Source: Tragulus kanchil
Lineage: Eukaryota; Chordata; Mammalia; Artiodactyla; Tragulidae
Direction of reading: 5' to 3'
Length of the DNA stretch: 64,000 nucleotides
Assembly: GCA_022376925.1 (NCBI GenBank)
Contig: JAIOJX010000026.1
Location: forward strand, 204,940,900-205,004,899
Position numbers and translations under genes: made by a program. Below, piece by piece: positions 11,180 through 23,649 of the stretch; within the stretch, counting starts at the first letter, position 1, and each line of letters begins with the position of its first letter. The notes below the pieces were generated by a model. That model was not told where the DNA came from and searched no databases. It saw nothing but the letters and a program-made list of their open reading frames with translations.

Positions 11180-11832
11180 GTATGTGACTCACTCACAGCC
11201 TAATTTTAATTTACATGAATGGAGGAGAAATTGTTGTTCTTAAAATGAAAAACAGTAAAAAATTTATCGAAATGATTTTCAGTTACTCGAAAGTTACCTA
11301 GAGAACAAGAAATCAGCTTATCTGACCTACACACTGTCCTAAAACTGCATTTAGCAAGCAACTTGGATTGTAGCTATTTTGTGTTTTGTCTCATAATTTT
11401 TTATGTTTAAAGGTTAAAGTTTTGGGATGCCTTTGTACACGTCTGTTTATTTCTTAGGTAACAATTCAACAATTAGAATTTTTGGAATTGCAATTTTAAA
11501 TAATATATTTACATATCAATAAATTCTATCCAGAAAGTTTACATTTCCTGCAAATATTGAGAATATCTGTTTCATTGAAAATACTGCATATTTTCATAAA
11601 GTTAATTGTTACAGTATTTTTAAAAACAGGAAAATACGAAAGTTGTGAATTTCTACAGAATCAAAAAACACAGAATTGGGTAATAACTAAAGACTAATTT
11701 GCTTGTGACATCTAATTTTCTCCCACTCCTCCCAGGATAGGTCTACCAAAACTTTTACATTTAGTTAATGAATGAGCGGGGGTTTTTAAAATTTTCAGAT
11801 CCTGTCCTTGGCTCTGTGTTAGGGATTGTTGG

Positions 11833-14088
11833 GCAGTTCCATAGAGTTTGAATATATGATCCTTGCTTTCAAAGAACCTGCAGTGAGGCTGTGGGAAATG
11901 TGGCCAAGACGCAAGGAAGAATAAGACACAGAGAACTGCATAGTGCACACAAATAGTATAGACAATCAGAAGGAGAGAAACTGCTGACTTTTTAATCATC
12001 CCCTAGACTCTGTGATGAAGCAAAGTAGATATGAGAAAGGGAGAAACTTCTAGATTCTGGAATCCAGAGGGAAGCATGCAGGTGTAAATAGCTCTTTATG
12101 TGATTTCTTTATGTGATCTCAAGTAAGTCGCTGTGGGATAGCACTGCATGCCCTTGTTTCCTCATCTGTAAAAGTTGGGTCAGTCATCCCATTTTCTCTA
12201 CCAGCCTCAAAGCGTTTTGGCAGAGATAGAGACACTGAGTACATTCTATAAAGTGATTTAAATTTGTTAATTTCTAATATGTTTCTCCAGTGGTACAAAT
12301 CTGCCTTTTGTTTATAGAATGACTCGTAACTACTTAGAAAGGCAAGAGGGGTAGGTTGAAGGAATGATTATTGAATTAGTAAGTAGTCCTAAATATTTGT
12401 AGGATATTTTTATCCTCAGAAGATTTAACAATAGTGTGACTGTGGATGAGTCATTCATTCATCTCTAGCACTGTTCGTTTCTATTTTTTTGCATGTGAAA
12501 GGGGAATGTAAGTTCTAGTCTTATATGCTTAATAGTGCCTGAGTCCTTCCCTTAAACCAATGAAAAATCTTTCTCAGAAAAGATTATGTTATATTTATGC
12601 AGACTATTTGTCGTTTAGCTGGAACCTGACTTAAAGGTCACCTGTATAACTATAGGTTAAACAAATGTTTCAGAAAACAAGTTCTTGACTCATTTTCAGC
12701 AAATGTTAATTGATAGGATGTGAAGTCCTTAACCACTTACATGAATGTATTTTTTCTTATTTTTATAATTAAGTTGAATGAAATAAAAACAACTGTCTAC
12801 ACTTAAGGGAGGGCAGTATATGTTCTGACCTTCTGTGAAGTATATTTGCTTGCTACCTTATCTAAGAATTCTTAGCTAGCTTTCCCATTTCAAGTATATC
12901 ATAGCATTACTCGGATATGTGTGCATCTGTTGAGGGTGTACTTAGAATTAAGGACTTTTGAGCAGTTCCATAGAGTTTGAATATATGATCCTTGCTTTCA
13001 AAGAACCTGCAGTGAGGCTGTGGGAAATGTGGCCAAGACGCAAGGAAGAATAAGACACAGAGAACTGCATAGTGCACACAAATAGTATAGACAATCAGAA
13101 GGAGAGAAACTGCTGACTTTTTAATCATCCCCTAGACTCTGTGATGAAGCAAAGTAGATATGAGAAAGGGAGAAACTTCTAGATTCTGGAATCCAGAGGG
13201 AAGCATGCAGGTGTAAATAGCTCTTTATGTGATTTCTTTATGTGATCTCAAGTAAGTCGCTGTGGGATAGCACTGCATGCCCTTGTTTCCTCATCTGTAA
13301 AAGTTGGGTCAGTCATCCCATTTTCTCTACCAGCCTCAAAGCGTTTTGGCAGAGATAGAGACACTGAGTACATTCTATAAAGTGATTTAAATTTGTTAAT
13401 TTCTAATATGTTTCTCCAGTGGTACAAATCTGCCTTTTGTTTATAGAATGACTCGTAACTACTTAGAAAGGCAAGAGGGGTAGGTTGAAGGAATGATTAT
13501 TGAATTAGTAAGTAGTCCTAAATATTTGTAGGATATTTTTATCCTCAGAAGATTTAACAATAGTGTGACTGTGGATGAGTCATTCATTCATCTCTAGCAC
13601 TGTTCGTTTCTATTTTTTTGCATGTGAAAGGGGAATGTAAGTTCTAGTCTTATATGCTTAATAGTGCCTGAGTCCTTCCCTTAAACCAATGAAAAATCTT
13701 TCTCAGAAAAGATTATGTTATATTTATGCAGACTATTTGTCGTTTAGCTGGAACCTGACTTAAAGGTCACCTGTATAACTATAGGTTAAACAAATGTTTC
13801 AGAAAACAAGTTCTTGACTCATTTTTCAGCAAATGTTAATTGATAGGATGTGAAGTCCTTAACCACTTACATGAATGTATTTTTTCTTATTTTTATAATT
13901 AAGTTGAATGAAATAAAAACAACTGTCTACACTTAAGGGAGGGCAGTATATGTTCTGACCTTCTGTGAAGTATATTTGCTTGCTACCTTATCTAAGAATT
14001 CTTAGCTAGCTTTCCCATTTCAAGTATATCATAGCATTACTCGGATATGTGTGCATCTGTTGAGGGTGTACTTAGAATTAAGGACTTT
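11833..14088 (+). repeat. Direct duplication 5 (11833-12960 / 12962-14088, offset about 1,129)
   Basis: This is a clean back-step in intronic sequence: after the run GGACTTTT at 12953-12960 the sequence returns to that of 11833. The true continuation (GGAGTTCACATTG) follows copy 2 at about 14089. The copies differ by a homopolymer base near 13821. Confidence 0.93.
12120..12270 (+). repeat. MIR relic
   Basis: A worn MIR core is recognisable by CTTGTTTCCTCATCTGTAAA. It is repeated near 13249-13399 through duplication 5. Confidence 0.5.
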
Positions 14089-14326
14089 GGAGTTCACATT
14101 GCTGTTTTCAAAAGGTATCAAGAGAGATCTCTGTGACTTGAAAGACTATGGAGTAGTTTTCTTTTTTAATTTTTTCCGCAGTGTTTGAAAGATCTATAAG
14201 AGGACAAAAATTCTTTACCCTGAACAAAAGGAGGTTTGAGTGAGAGGTGGTAGGCTGGTGAGCCGGGGTTGGTTGCAGGGCAGAATGTTGGTGACTAAAA
14301 TTTAAACTCAGGTATTACTCATGAAT

Positions 14327-14541
14327 GGGGCTGCCTTGTTGGCTCAGTGGTAAATAATTTGCCTGCTAATGCAGGAGATGTGGGTTTGATCCCTGGGTTG
14401 GGAAGATGTCTTGAAAGAGAAAATGGCAACCCGCCCCAGTGTTCTTGTGTGGAGAATCTCATGGACAGAGGAGCCTCGTGAGTTACCATCCATAGGGTTG
14501 CAAAGAGTCAGACACGACTTAGCCACTGAACAACACAGCAA
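14327..14541 (+). mobile_element. Bov-tA SINE
   Basis: Head GGGGCTGCCTTGTTGGCTCA, box-B-like GGTTTGATCCC, then Bov-A unit with GACAGAGGAGCCTCG and AGAGTCAGACACGAC. Repeated at 15449-15663. Confidence 0.9.
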
Positions 14542-15448
14542 AAATTTGCTGCTAGAAGTATGAAATAATAAGGTAAGTTATTTCTAAAATTATAAAATAA
14601 GAAAGATAACAGTCTGCAGGAAAAATTGCCTTATGATACAAATTATTGATCGAATTGCTTCCAGTTCACTTGCGATTCCACTTTATTGGTTTGTATTTTG
14701 ATGTCCGCAAACAGTGTTGAAAATTATGACTTGAAAATGGTGATGTTGTTTGATGACAGATACGGAGATTGTGAAAAAGAAATTTTGGGTGAATTATATT
14801 AAAACCACACTCCTCAATCATCTCTCTGATTCCCTCTTGAGACTCACCCTCTAGTCCATCTCTTCATGTTTAACCTGACTTAAAGGTCACCTGTATAACT
14901 ATAGGTTAAACAAATGTTTCAGAAAACAAGTTCTTGACTCATTTTCAGCAAATGTTAATTGATAGGATGTGAAGTCCTTAACCACTTACATGAATGTATT
15001 TTTTCTTATTTTTATAATTAAGTTGAATGAAATAAAAACAACTGTCTACACTTAAGGGAGGGCAGTATATGTTCTGACCTTCTGTGAAGTATATTTGCTT
15101 GCTACCTTATCTAAGAATTCTTAGCTAGCTTTCCCATTTCAAGTATATCATAGCATTACTCGGATATGTGTGCATCTGTTGAGGGTGTACTTAGAATTAA
15201 GGACTTTGGAGTTCACATTGCTGTTTTCAAAAGGTATCAAGAGAGATCTCTGTGACTTGAAAGACTATGGAGTAGTTTTTTTTTTTTTTTTTTTTTTCCG
15301 CAGTGTTTGAAAGATCTATAAGAGGACAAAAATTCTTTACCCTGAACAAAAGGAGGTTTGAGTGAGAGGTGGTAGGCTGGTGAGCCGGGGTTGGTTGCAG
15401 GGCAGAATGTTGGTGACTAAAATTTAAACTCAGGTATTACTCATGAAT

Positions 15449-15663
15449 GGGGCTGCCTTGTTGGCTCAGTGGTAAATAATTTGCCTGCTAATGCAGGAGA
15501 TGTGGGTTTGATCCCTGGGTTGGGAAGATGTCTTGAAAGAGAAAATGGCAACCCGCCCCAGTGTTCTTGTGTGGAGAATCTCATGGACAGAGGAGCCTCG
15601 TGAGTTACCATCCATAGGGTTGCAAAGAGTCAGACACGACTTAGCCACTGAACAACACAGCAA
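15449..15663 (+). mobile_element. Bov-tA SINE (duplicate copy)
   Basis: This is the same element as 14327-14541, carried by duplication 6. Confidence 0.9.
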
Positions 15664-15995
15664 AAATTTGCTGCTAGAAGTATGAAATAATAAGGTAAGT
15701 TATTTCTAAAATTATAAAATAAGAAAGATAACAGTCTGCAGGAAAAATTGCCTTATGATACAAATTATTGATCGAATTGCTTCCAGTTCACTTGCGATTC
15801 CACTTTATTGGTTTGTATTTTGATGTCCGCAAACAGTGTTGAAAATTATGACTTGAAAATGGTGATGTTGTTTGATGACAGATACGGAGATTGTGAAAAA
15901 GAAATTTTGGGTGAATTATATTAAAACCACACTCCTCAATCATCTCTCTGATTCCCTCTTGAGACTCACCCTCTAGTCCATCTCTTCATGTTTAA

Positions 15996-16481
15996 GCATG
16001 ACCCTATTTAAGCTTTGCCAAATAGGTGACATTACCCCAAGTTTAAAACTTTTTAGAGGAAGTGATTCTTTCCACTCTTTTTAGTCAATATATTATTATT
16101 ATCACAACATACATTAATGATTGGATGTTCTCTGCTAGATGCTGGGGCTATATATATATATTTTTTTTTTGGAGCTTTTAGCTTTCAGGGTATTCTCCCC
16201 ATAGATAAACCTCTCATAATCTGTTTAAATCTGATGTGTTGGTCAATTTAATAAATACTTGTTGATGGCTTATTATGTTAAAGAGGAGGAAAAAGAAAAA
16301 TAGCCAGGTTGAATCATTGTCTTTGGTCCTTGGAGATGTCCCCCTAATAGGAAGGTAGTAGGCGGGCTCTGCACTTTGATGGGTCAGGTTTGAATCCTTT
16401 CCATTAGTCACTGAACTGCGAGAAAGTGATTCATCATGTATAACTCAGTTTCACCATTTAAATGGGAAAAATGCTTTCCTC
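15996..16481. other. Intron sequence, nothing recognised
   Basis: This is anonymous intron after duplication 6, with a TATATATATA/T9 run at about 16150-16171. No gene or named repeat could be supported. Confidence 0.5.
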
Positions 16482-16699
16482 AGGCTTCCCCAGTGGTTCA
16501 GCAGCAAGAATCTATCTGCAGTGCAGGAGGTGCAGGGGTGCAGGTCTGATCCCTGGGTCGGGAAGATCCCCTGGAGGAGAGGGCATGGCAACCCTCTCCA
16601 GTATTATTGCCTGAAGAAACCCCTGAACAGAGGAGCCTGGCGGTCTACAGTCCAAAGGGTCACAAAGAGTTGGATACAGTTAAAGTGACTGAGCACAAT
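16482..16699 (+). mobile_element. Bov-tA SINE
   Basis: Head CAGGCTTCCCCAGTGGTTCA with a small internal repeat (GGTGCAGGGGTGCAGG), then Bov-A unit with ACAGAGGAGCCTGGCGG and AAAGAGTTGGATACAG. Single copy. Confidence 0.88.
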
Positions 16700-16939
16700 G
16701 TTTTCCTAATGGGGTTGTTTAGACTAAAGATTAAATAACAGGCTTAAAAAATTATATTAGCACTTACTACAGTATCCAACACAGAAGATTTTTAATAAAT
16801 TCAACTTCTGTTATCAGTCTGCATATTTTGAGTTTTGCTCTCCGAATGACTGTTCATTGAAAACTACTATTTTGTCTGACGGCCCAGAAAAGGAAAAGTA
16901 TCATGCAAGAAGGCCAACTGTTGCTGAGTTTTAAGAGAG

Positions 16940-17125
16940 CATTACTTTTAATAGTTGTGTGTTTATGGGAAAATTACTGATTGTCCTGGAACTCAGTTTT
17001 CTTATCTGGAAAAATGGATATATTAGTGCTACCTTTATTGAGTTGTCATGACAATTAAATGAATCCAAGGAGCTTAATATTTATAATTTAGAGCAGTGCC
17101 TGACACACAGTGTTTGTTAAATAAA
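16940..17125 (+). repeat. MIR relic
   Basis: The diverged MIR 3' half is recognisable by CTCAGTTTTCTTATCTGG, GACAATTAAATGA and GCAGTGCCTGACACACAG. Confidence 0.6.
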
Positions 17126-17307
17126 GTAACTAAATAAAATTTTGTTGATCACTAGCGATACACAGTTGCTAATCTGTTGAACATCTTGTTAGGTTTCTGG
17201 ATTCCTGAGGGATTCCACACCAGCGAATCTTTTCTAGACAAAATTCCAAATAAAACATCGATTGTCACTCATTTCATTTAGGGAGGCCACCCTGAGAACT
17301 TTCTACT

Positions 17308-19413
17308 CTGGAAAAATGTGAAGTTGAGTGAACACAACACTTTCATCCTTTGCTTCTTCAGCAGTAGATACAAGAAAGGAAATGCTACGCTTTATGCTTG
17401 CTACTGGACAGAACGTCTTTCTTGCCATGAAATTAGATGCTGCCATTCTTTTCTGTTGGTGGCATTCGTAAATCTGTGTGATTTAATTTGGGGGACTGTT
17501 TCCTTGGATAAGAAAATCTAAGCACAATTGACACTGAATACCCATGAAATGTCCTTGAAGCCAGACTACTATGTAGCCATGAAATATCTCTCAAAAATCA
17601 ATTTTCCTATGCTAGACACACAGCATGACACTTTAACTTTATACACTATGTTAAATGAACACTGCTGTCCACTTTCCCCATCACATTCATTCCTTCTTTT
17701 TTAAATGAAAGGCCACCATCAAATGGGGAAGTTTAGCATTAACACATTCTGAAACGTCAAGTGTGATGGCGGGTTTCTATTTCTGAATCTGTGAAGATTT
17801 CAGTGTTAAATTTAGTAGAGTGATCTCTTTTCAGTGTATCTTCTTCCTTTTTTCGCCTGAAATGATATTTCAAAATATATTTTAATTGATGTGATTTTTC
17901 CTCCTGATGGAAATAGCATTTTGGTTTGTCACCAGAAGGCATTTTCATGACACCATGCTTTACTTCTCATTCATTCATCATGTGCTTACCTTCTGTTTCA
18001 TTTTACCCTGTGACAGACTAGTAGGTATTTATTATTGACTGTTGACTGAACAGTTGTTTGTATTTTCACCCATTTTCATTCCAACTCTGTAGCACTTGTT
18101 CAGGTTTTCTGCTGTCTCCCTTTTACATTTTATTAATTCAACCATATTTCCTACAGGAAAATTTCAGCTGTTCAGATAGATCTATTTAGCATGATGAAAA
18201 AAATTAATTTTAAAAGTATGCTTTGTGTAAAAGTATTTTCCATTCCTCTTAAATACTTTTCAGCACTATGTTTGGTTATTAATTAATATTAATATTAATG
18301 TATTGCCACTGACATCTGTGAATTTTATCATGATTGACAAAATAGGTGATTTTTGACCTTCTGGAAAAATGTGAAGTTGAGTGAACACAACACTTTCATC
18401 CTTTGCTTCTTCAGCAGTAGATACAAGAAAGGAAATGCTACGCTTTATGCTTGCTACTGGACAGAACGTCTTTCTTGCCATGAAATTAGATGCTGCCATT
18501 CTTTTCTGTTGGTGGCATTCGTAAATCTGTGTGATTTAATTTGGGGGACTGTTTCCTTGGATAAGAAAATCTAAGCACAATTGACACTGAATACCCATGA
18601 AATGTCCTTGAAGCCAGACTACTATGTAGCCATGAAATATCTCTCAAAAATCAATTTTCCTATGCTAGACACACAGCATGACACTTTAACTTTATACACT
18701 ATGTTAAATGAACACTGCTGTCCACTTTCCCCATCACATTCATTCCTTCTTTTTTAAATGAAAGGCCACCATCAAATGGGGAAGTTTAGCATTAACACAT
18801 TCTGAAACGTCAAGTGTGATGGCGGGTTTCTATTTCTGAATCTGTGAAGATTTCAGTGTTAAATTTAGTAGAGTGATCTCTTTTCAGTGTATCTTCTTCC
18901 TTTTTTCGCCTGAAATGATATTTCAAAATATATTTTAATTGATGTGATTTTTCCTCCTGATGGAAATAGCATTTTGGTTTGTCACCAGAAGGCATTTTCA
19001 TGACACCATGCTTTACTTCTCATTCATTCATCATGTGCTTACCTTCTGTTTCATTTTACCCTGTGACAGACTAGTAGGTATTTATTATTGACTGTTGACT
19101 GAACAGTTGTTTGTATTTTCACCCATTTTCATTCCAACTCTGTAGCACTTGTTCAGGTTTTCTGCTGTCTCCCTTTTACATTTTATTAATTCAACCATAT
19201 TTCCTACAGGAAAATTTCAGCTGTTCAGATAGATCTATTTAGCATGATGAAAAAAATTAATTTTAAAAGTATGCTTTGTGTAAAAGTATTTTCCATTCCT
19301 CTTAAATACTTTTCAGCACTATGTTTGGTTATTAATTAATATTAATATTAATGTATTGCCACTGACATCTGTGAATTTTATCATGATTGACAAAATAGGT
19401 GATTTTTGACCTT
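17308..19413 (+). repeat. Direct duplication 7 (17308-18360 / 18361-19413, offset 1,053)
   Basis: This is the shortest offset in the series. The junction shares CTGGAAAAA, which occurs both at the start of the unit and just after its end, so the exact breakpoint is ambiguous over 9 bp. The copies look identical by eye. Confidence 0.94.
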
Positions 19414-20180
19414 CTGGAAAAAAATCATGCTGTAAATCCAAAGATGCTTTTCTTTGGGAATTTGTCAAACATAATTTACAAATACCAAAATAATTTTACC
19501 TTTGTATCCAAAGATATCTGGAATGTTGTATATCTTTTATCTACCAGAGAAGAGATGAAAATACTTGGGCATTTGCTGTAGATGTCTGAAGCTATAAATT
19601 TGAACCGAAGTTGGTAGGAGCACTACCCCTGACAATAATGAATGGCTTAAATTAGCACAATTTAAAGATTGTTGACTTAGATTCTCAGTGTTGTCAAGAT
19701 CTTTTTAGATCCTCTTGGGTTACATTGACTTTACAGAAACATTGGAGATTGTCTAGCTACATGGGTGTTCTTAATAGCCACTTGAGAGTGGAGGTAATTG
19801 AATTCACTTTGAAAGCATGTCTTTTCATGGAAGTGATTTATTGCTAACTCTGTCACTGATTAGCTTTCTGACCCTAGAGAAAGTACTTAACCTCACCCTG
19901 ATCCTCAAATTCCTTGTCTGTAAGATAAAGGGATTGGACCAGATGATTTCAATGGACTCTTTTTTATTCCTAAATATCTATGACTCACTGAAAACTTAAA
20001 GTGAAATCCATGCGGGAGTTTGGATGCGCTGTGGTGTGACTTCCTGAGACTGTTGATTCTCACTGTCGCTGAGCAGGTGTTCCAGGGTGCAGGTGCTTAG
20101 ATCGCACTGCCTTCCTTGATGTTAGAAGTCTTCTTTCTTGAAAGTCTCCTTCTTTACTTCTTTGGTCATTGGGCTTAGTA
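19414..20180. other. Intron sequence with a probable MIR at about 19840-19990
   Basis: This is mostly anonymous. 19840-19990 resembles a sense MIR (TAACTCTGTCACTGATTAGC, then CTTGTCTGTAAGATAAAGGG). No gene found. Confidence 0.45.
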
Positions 20181-20184
20181 TATA

Positions 20185-20640
20185 TTCTTTTTTAAAATTA
20201 ATTTTTGTTGGAGTACAGTTGCTTTACAGTGTTGTGTTTCTACTGTACACCAAAGTAAGTCAACTATATGTATTCCTATATCCCCTCTTTTTTGGATTTT
20301 CCTTCCATTTGTATTTTCCTACCCATCCACCAGAGAGCACTGAGTAGAGTTCCCTGAGCTCGGCGGTAGGTTCTCATTAGCTATCTATTTTATACATAAT
20401 AGCAGTGGTGTATATGTGCTGATCCCGGTCTCCCAGTTCACTCCAGCCCTCCTCCCTTTAGCCCCTTTAATGTTCATGTGCTTGTTCTCTTCATCCATGT
20501 CTCTATTTCTACTTTGCAAATAAAATCATCTGTGCCATTTTTCTAGATTCTACATACATGTGCTAATATATGATATTTATTTTTTTTCTTTCTGATTTAC
20601 TTCAATCTGTATAACAGTCTCTAGGTCCATCCGCATCTCT
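20185..20640 (-). mobile_element. L1 3' end fragment, antisense
   Basis: Reverse complement of the ruminant L1 3' untranslated end: GTTGGAGTACAGTTGCTTTA, CTCCCAGTTCACTCCAGCCC and CTTTCTGATTTACTTCAATC are typical phrases. It is truncated and non-coding. Confidence 0.75.
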
Positions 20641-20659
20641 AACTCTTATCATATATTCT

Positions 20660-21130
20660 GAGGCTTAGGTTTCCATCTGTGAAAGGGGAAAATAATAGTA
20701 CTTGTCTCAAATGGTAAGTGTCACTATCGAATGAGACAGTATGTGTAGAGTTCTTATATGTTTGGCATGCATTAAGTTGTTCAGTAAATACTAGCTATAT
20801 TCTCGATTTACTTGGGTTTTCAGATACCTCTAAATCTTGGAAATAATCCAAATAAAATAAATCTAAATAAATAAACAATGAAATAAATCTAAATATTGGG
20901 AATAATGTCCTTGTAAAATAGAATAAGGATTGAAATTAAGAATACCAGAGTAAGAAAGCTCATAGGTTGGCACAACACAGAGGATGGACTCTGGAAATAG
21001 GTAGAGGTTCTATTCTAACTCAGTTGTTCATTAACTGAATGATTCTGGGCAAACTAAACTCTCAGTATGCATATTCAGTTGTGAAGTAGGAAAAATAATT
21101 TCCAGTGAAGATGAAATGATTACAGGTGAA
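20660..21130 (+). repeat. Two MIR-like relics
   Basis: 20661-20800 (CCATCTGTGAAAGGGGAAAA, then GTTCAGTAAATACTAGC) and 20985-21130 (ATGATTCTGGGCAAACTAAA) both resemble worn sense MIR elements. Confidence 0.5.
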
Positions 21131-21696
21131 AACACCTGTTGCATAATCGACTCATAATTGCTTGTTTTCTTCTCTTGATGGGGATTATAGAGACAGATGA
21201 CTATAAATTCATCTAGTATTTTCTCATACTTAAAGTCAGGACTGCCCTGAAACCGTGGTAGGCAGTAAGTCTCTGTTTTATTTTGACAAAAAGATTCCTT
21301 GGGAATTAAATTTCATAGCTTGCTTCTATTATTCTAAACCAAATGAAATTTAAGCTAATTTCCTCCTGTTCTTGTCTAAGTAAGGATAAAAACCAGCTGG
21401 TGACTAACCTCTGGGAAATATTTTTTTCATTTTCTTCGATCACCATTAACTTGCCACTCTATGCCCTTAAATAATTTTCCACAGACATAACAGGATATTC
21501 TTCTTTGTTGTTCTTCTGCCACCCAACTCTACACCCAACCTAGTGCATCTTTTCTTAAAAAGACTAGTCCAAAAAGGTTGGATGGCAGAATTGAAAAGCC
21601 TTAGCAAATTTATTGATAATTATCAGATATAAAAATAATTTAATTATTAATTTAAATAATTTAATTAATAGCACTTCTTCTGAAATAGTACTAAGA

Positions 21697-21830
21697 GGAC
21701 ATTCCTTGGTGGTTCAGTCAGTAGGGCTCTGTGCTTTCACTGCAGGGGGCACAGGTTCCGTCTCTGGTCAGAGGAACTAAGATCCATCTGTGCAGCATGG
21801 CCAAAAAGTAAATAAAAATTTTAAAAGATG
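21697..21830 (+). mobile_element. tRNA-derived SINE fragment
   Basis: Head GGACATTCCTTGGTGGTTCA, box-B-like GGTTCCGTCTC and GAACTAAGATCCATCTGTGC, ending in an A-rich tail. Repeated at 22779-22912 by duplication 8. Confidence 0.75.
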
Positions 21831-22210
21831 AAAGAAATACTAAAATAGTTAGGTTAGATTCTAGATGTTGATGTCACAATAAGAAGTATGATAATATTAA
21901 AATATGAATGTCTTTTACTTAGATGCAAGGAAATATGTAATATGTAAATAAAATACTTATATTTTGCAACTTTAGATATACTATCTTGTTGAATTTTCAC
22001 AACCTCCCTCAAGGTAAGTTGAATTACCACCACTTTCTAGATGAACACAGTAAGGTATAGCATGCATAGAGAACTTGCTTAACATTACACAAGTTCTCTG
22101 AATCAGAGACAAGATTGAACACAGATCTTCAGAGCAAAACTAGTAGATCTTTCTCTCTATAATACTATTAGCCCAGGTCTTGTGATTTTTCTAGGTCATC
22201 TCTGCCTATG

Positions 22211-22408
22211 AAGGCTTCCTCGATGGCTCAGTAGTAGAGAATCTGCCTGCAATGCAGGAGACCTAGGTTCAATCCCTGGGTCAGGAAGATCCCCTGGAAG
22301 GCATGGAAACCCATTCTAGTGGAGAATTCCATGGACAGAGGAGCCTGGCAGGATACAGTTCATAGGGTCTCAAAGAGTCTAATATGACTGAAGTGAATGA
22401 ACACACAC
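22211..22408 (+). mobile_element. Bov-tA SINE
   Basis: Head GAAGGCTTCCTCGATGGCTC and GGTTCAATCCC, then Bov-A unit with GACAGAGGAGCCTGGCAGG. Repeated at 23294-23491. Confidence 0.9.
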
Positions 22409-22778
22409 ATATGCATATGCCAAGGAAACATAAATACATACTACCTTATGATTTTCCTGGGTGATATATGGCAAAGAAACATAATTTGAATAAGCTCCTC
22501 TGTATCCAGGCTAATTTGTGTCCTGTAGGATCAGTGCATAGATGGAGGGACCTTCTAGAAGTATCAGACATAACAGGATATTCTTCTTTGTTGTTCTTCT
22601 GCCACCCAGCTCTACACCCAACCTAGTGCATCTTTTCTTAAAAGACTAGTCCAAAAAGGTTGGATGGCAGAATTGAAAAGCCTTAGCAAATTTATTGATA
22701 ATTATCAGATATAAAAATAATTTAATTATTAATTTAAATAATTTAATTAATAGCACTTCTTCTGAAATAGTACTAAGA

Positions 22779-22912
22779 GGACATTCCTTGGTGGTTCAGT
22801 CAGTAGGGCTCTGTGCTTTCACTGCAGGGGGCACAGGTTCCGTCTCTGGTCAGAGGAACTAAGATCCATCTGTGCAGCATGGCCAAAAAGTAAATAAAAA
22901 TTTTAAAAGATG
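22779..22912 (+). mobile_element. tRNA-derived SINE fragment (duplicate copy)
   Basis: This is the same element as 21697-21830. Confidence 0.75.
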
Positions 22913-23293
22913 AAAGAAATACTAAAATAGTTAGGTTAGATTCTAGATGTTGATGTCACAATAAGAAGTATGATAATATTAAAATATGAATGTCTTTTAC
23001 TTAGATGCAAGGAAATATGTAATATGTAAATAAAATACTTATATTTTGCAACTTTAGATATACTATCTTGTTGAATTTTCACAACCTCCCTCAAGGTAAG
23101 TTGAATTACCACCACTTTCTAGATGAACACAGTAAGGTATAGCATGCATAGAGAACTTGCTTAACATTACACAAGTTCTCTGAATCAGAGACAAGATTGA
23201 ACACAGATCTTCAGAGCAAAACTAGTAGATCTTTCTCTCTATAATACTATTAGCCCAGGTCTTGTGATTTTTCTAGGTCATCTCTGCCTATGA

Positions 23294-23491
23294 AGGCTTC
23301 CTCGATGGCTCAGTAGTAGAGAATCTGCCTGCAATGCAGGAGACCTAGGTTCAATCCCTGGGTCAGGAAGATCCCCTGGAAGGCATGGAAACCCATTCTA
23401 GTGGAGAATTCCATGGACAGAGGAGCCTGGCAGGATACAGTTCATAGGGTCTCAAAGAGTCTAATATGACTGAAGTGAATGAACACACACA
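23294..23491 (+). mobile_element. Bov-tA SINE (duplicate copy)
   Basis: This is the same element as 22211-22408, carried by duplication 8. Confidence 0.9.
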
Positions 23492-23649
23492 TATGCATAT
23501 GCCAAGGAAACATAAATACATACTACCTTATGATTTTCCTGGGTGATATATGGCAAAGAAACATAATTTGAATAAGCTCCTCTGTATCCAGGCTAATTTG
23601 TGTCCTGTAGGATCAGTGCATAGATGGAGGGAACCTTCTAGAAGTATCA

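Larger units (their letters stand above)
9186..11388 (+). repeat. Direct duplication 4 carrying MOXD1 exons 3 and 4 (9186-10293 / 10294-11388)
   Basis: The offset is 1,108 at the start and 1,094 after a 14-base net deletion near 10329-10337 at the beginning of copy 2. Exons 3 and 4 are included whole in each copy. It overlaps duplication 3, so the segment with the mariner hairpin appears three times (8274, 9348, 10442). Confidence 0.93.
13752..15995 (+). repeat. Direct duplication 6 (13752-14871 / 14872-15995, offset about 1,120)
   Basis: The junction at 14871 shares TAA between both sides. Each copy contains one Bov-tA SINE. The main difference is a T tract: interrupted (T4-C-T6-AA-T6) at 14157-14175 in copy 1 but a pure run of 22 T at 15276-15297 in copy 2. 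Part of it is a third copy of sequence first seen at 12622. Confidence 0.93.
21482..23647 (+). repeat. Direct duplication 8 (21482-22564 / 22565-23647, offset 1,083)
   Basis: The junction shares CAG. Each copy carries a tRNA-derived SINE monomer and a Bov-tA SINE. Differences are one A fewer in copy 2 near 22637 and one G/A more near 23630, both in short homopolymers. Confidence 0.94.

Noticed and set aside
9186..11388. Biological exon duplication giving a new MOXD1 isoform
   Set aside because: The same step size recurs at 16 other places in non-coding sequence, and exon 7 copies would break the frame. The artefact explanation covers all of them.
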